Source of the DNA: CAYXXZ01 sp050175615
GTDB lineage: Bacteria > Pseudomonadota > Gammaproteobacteria > Pseudomonadales > Porticoccaceae
Reading direction: 5' to 3'
Length of the DNA: 24,799 nt
Assembly: GCA_050175615.1 (NCBI GenBank)
Contig: JBFXIU010000024.1
Span: forward strand, 1-24,799
In this document: one piece after another, positions 24,565-24,799 of the stretch
Position numbering within the stretch: position 1 is the first letter of the stretch
Layout: every line of letters starts with the position of its first letter
Position numbers and translations under genes: made by a program
Notes under the pieces: generated by a model
What the model saw: only the letters and a program-made list of their open reading frames with translations
Told to the model about the DNA's origin: nothing
The model's database searches: none

Positions 24565-24688
24565 GTAAATTCAGTAATTTACAGGAACACCACCAATATT
24601 AACAAAGATCTCAATTGAAAATACCTGCATATTTACTATTTCTGCATAAAAATTTGACAAAACCAAAACTGACTGCTAGTTTTGCATA
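24565..24688. promoter_or_regulatory. AT-rich divergent control region with dyad, TGCATA repeats and a promoter-like sequence
   Basis: A perfect 7-bp dyad GTAAATT-CAGT-AATTTAC lies at 24565-24582. CTGCATA occurs at 24625 and 24642, and TTGCATA at 24682. A plus-strand promoter-like pair, TTGACA (24654-24659) and TAGTTT (24677-24682) with a TGC extension, is 17 nt apart. It would start transcription near the ATG at 24689, so the mRNA may be leaderless. The dyad and repeats suggest a DNA-binding regulator, none of which is visible in the window. Confidence 0.4.
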
Positions 24689-24799
24689 ATGACAATATAC
24701 GCAGAAAAACACCTCTTAAAGGACTGCACTCACATCAGTGCCTGCTACCCCTTTAGGGGCAAGATCGAAGAGAAACCCGGCTCCGGCATCCATGTGGTT
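24689..24799 (+). CDS. N-terminal fragment of a restriction S-subunit-like (target recognition) protein
   Basis: An open frame of 37 residues runs from ATG 24689 to the window end without a stop. The segment HISACYPFRGKIEEKPG followed by IHVV resembles the opening of target-recognition domains in type I restriction S subunits and S-like proteins (pattern: I-S-x-G-Y-x-F-R-x-K-I, then a strand leading to a VVQMKD-type block, which would fall just beyond the window). No good ribosome-binding site precedes the ATG, in line with a possible leaderless transcript. With so few residues the call is tentative; it could also be an unrelated ORF. If correct, methylase and nuclease or motor genes should follow downstream. 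Confidence 0.42.
   Translation, partial: MTIYAEKHLLKDCTHISACYPFRGKIEEKPGSGIHVV

Larger units (their letters stand above)
22863..24799. mobile_element. Left end of a tRNA-Arg-integrated genomic island (continues past window)
   Basis: The segment starts at the tRNA 3' end. It holds a complete tyrosine integrase, an orphan HExxH protein on the opposite strand, an AT-rich regulatory stretch (about 24540-24690) and the beginning of a restriction-S-like gene. None of these belongs to the conserved core set upstream. The right boundary is not visible. Confidence 0.75.

Noticed and set aside
22863..24799. CRISPR array or toxin-antitoxin pair in the island
   Set aside because: No regularly spaced direct repeats are present, and the two non-integrase ORFs are divergent and do not match a known antitoxin-toxin layout.

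Overview
The window reads as a chromosomal segment of a marine-type gammaproteobacterium. The evidence is the set of typically gammaproteobacterial housekeeping genes: release factor 3, ribonuclease D, YcgL and YcgN, a dnaX gene with a 4.5S RNA gene upstream, TrhP (YegQ) and an MltD-type transglycosylase, plus a large TonB-dependent receptor. A member of the Cellvibrionales-like groups (Spongiibacteraceae or Halieaceae type) would fit, but that placement is inference from gene style and was not tested.

Layout. 1-343: end of a dienelactone-hydrolase-like gene with its terminator. 378-3961: a glutamine amidotransferase gene convergent with a minus-strand block prfC, then an acyltransferase, then a VOC protein. 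4073-7476: a lone CbiM-like membrane protein, divergent from a large lipoprotein that carries what looks like a degenerate papain-like domain and a DUF2135-like domain, then a 34-bp palindrome and a small membrane protein. 7485-12680: a tight minus-strand DNA/RNA maintenance block, 4.5S RNA - dnaX - ybaB - recR - rnd - ycgL - ycgN, with several 4-nt or longer gene overlaps. dnaX holds an A AAA AAG slippery heptamer with a -1-frame stop three codons later, the layout that makes the short gamma clamp-loader subunit in E. coli. 12681-14739: degenerate extragenic repeats, a Nudix hydrolase, a flavin reductase and a possible small ORF. 14883-18766: trhP, a membrane-anchored J-domain protein and a triple-LysM lytic transglycosylase. 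18941-22431: a TonB-dependent receptor with a strong terminator, downstream of a TetR regulator.

22786-24799: tRNA-Arg(CCT) is followed 76 nt later by a complete tyrosine integrase, the classic left end of an integrated island. After the integrase come an unrecognised HExxH protein on the opposite strand and, at the window edge, the start of an ORF that resembles the target-recognition part of type I restriction S subunits. This island entrance is the most likely place for an undescribed (possibly defence) system, but most of it lies beyond the window and its right end is not visible.
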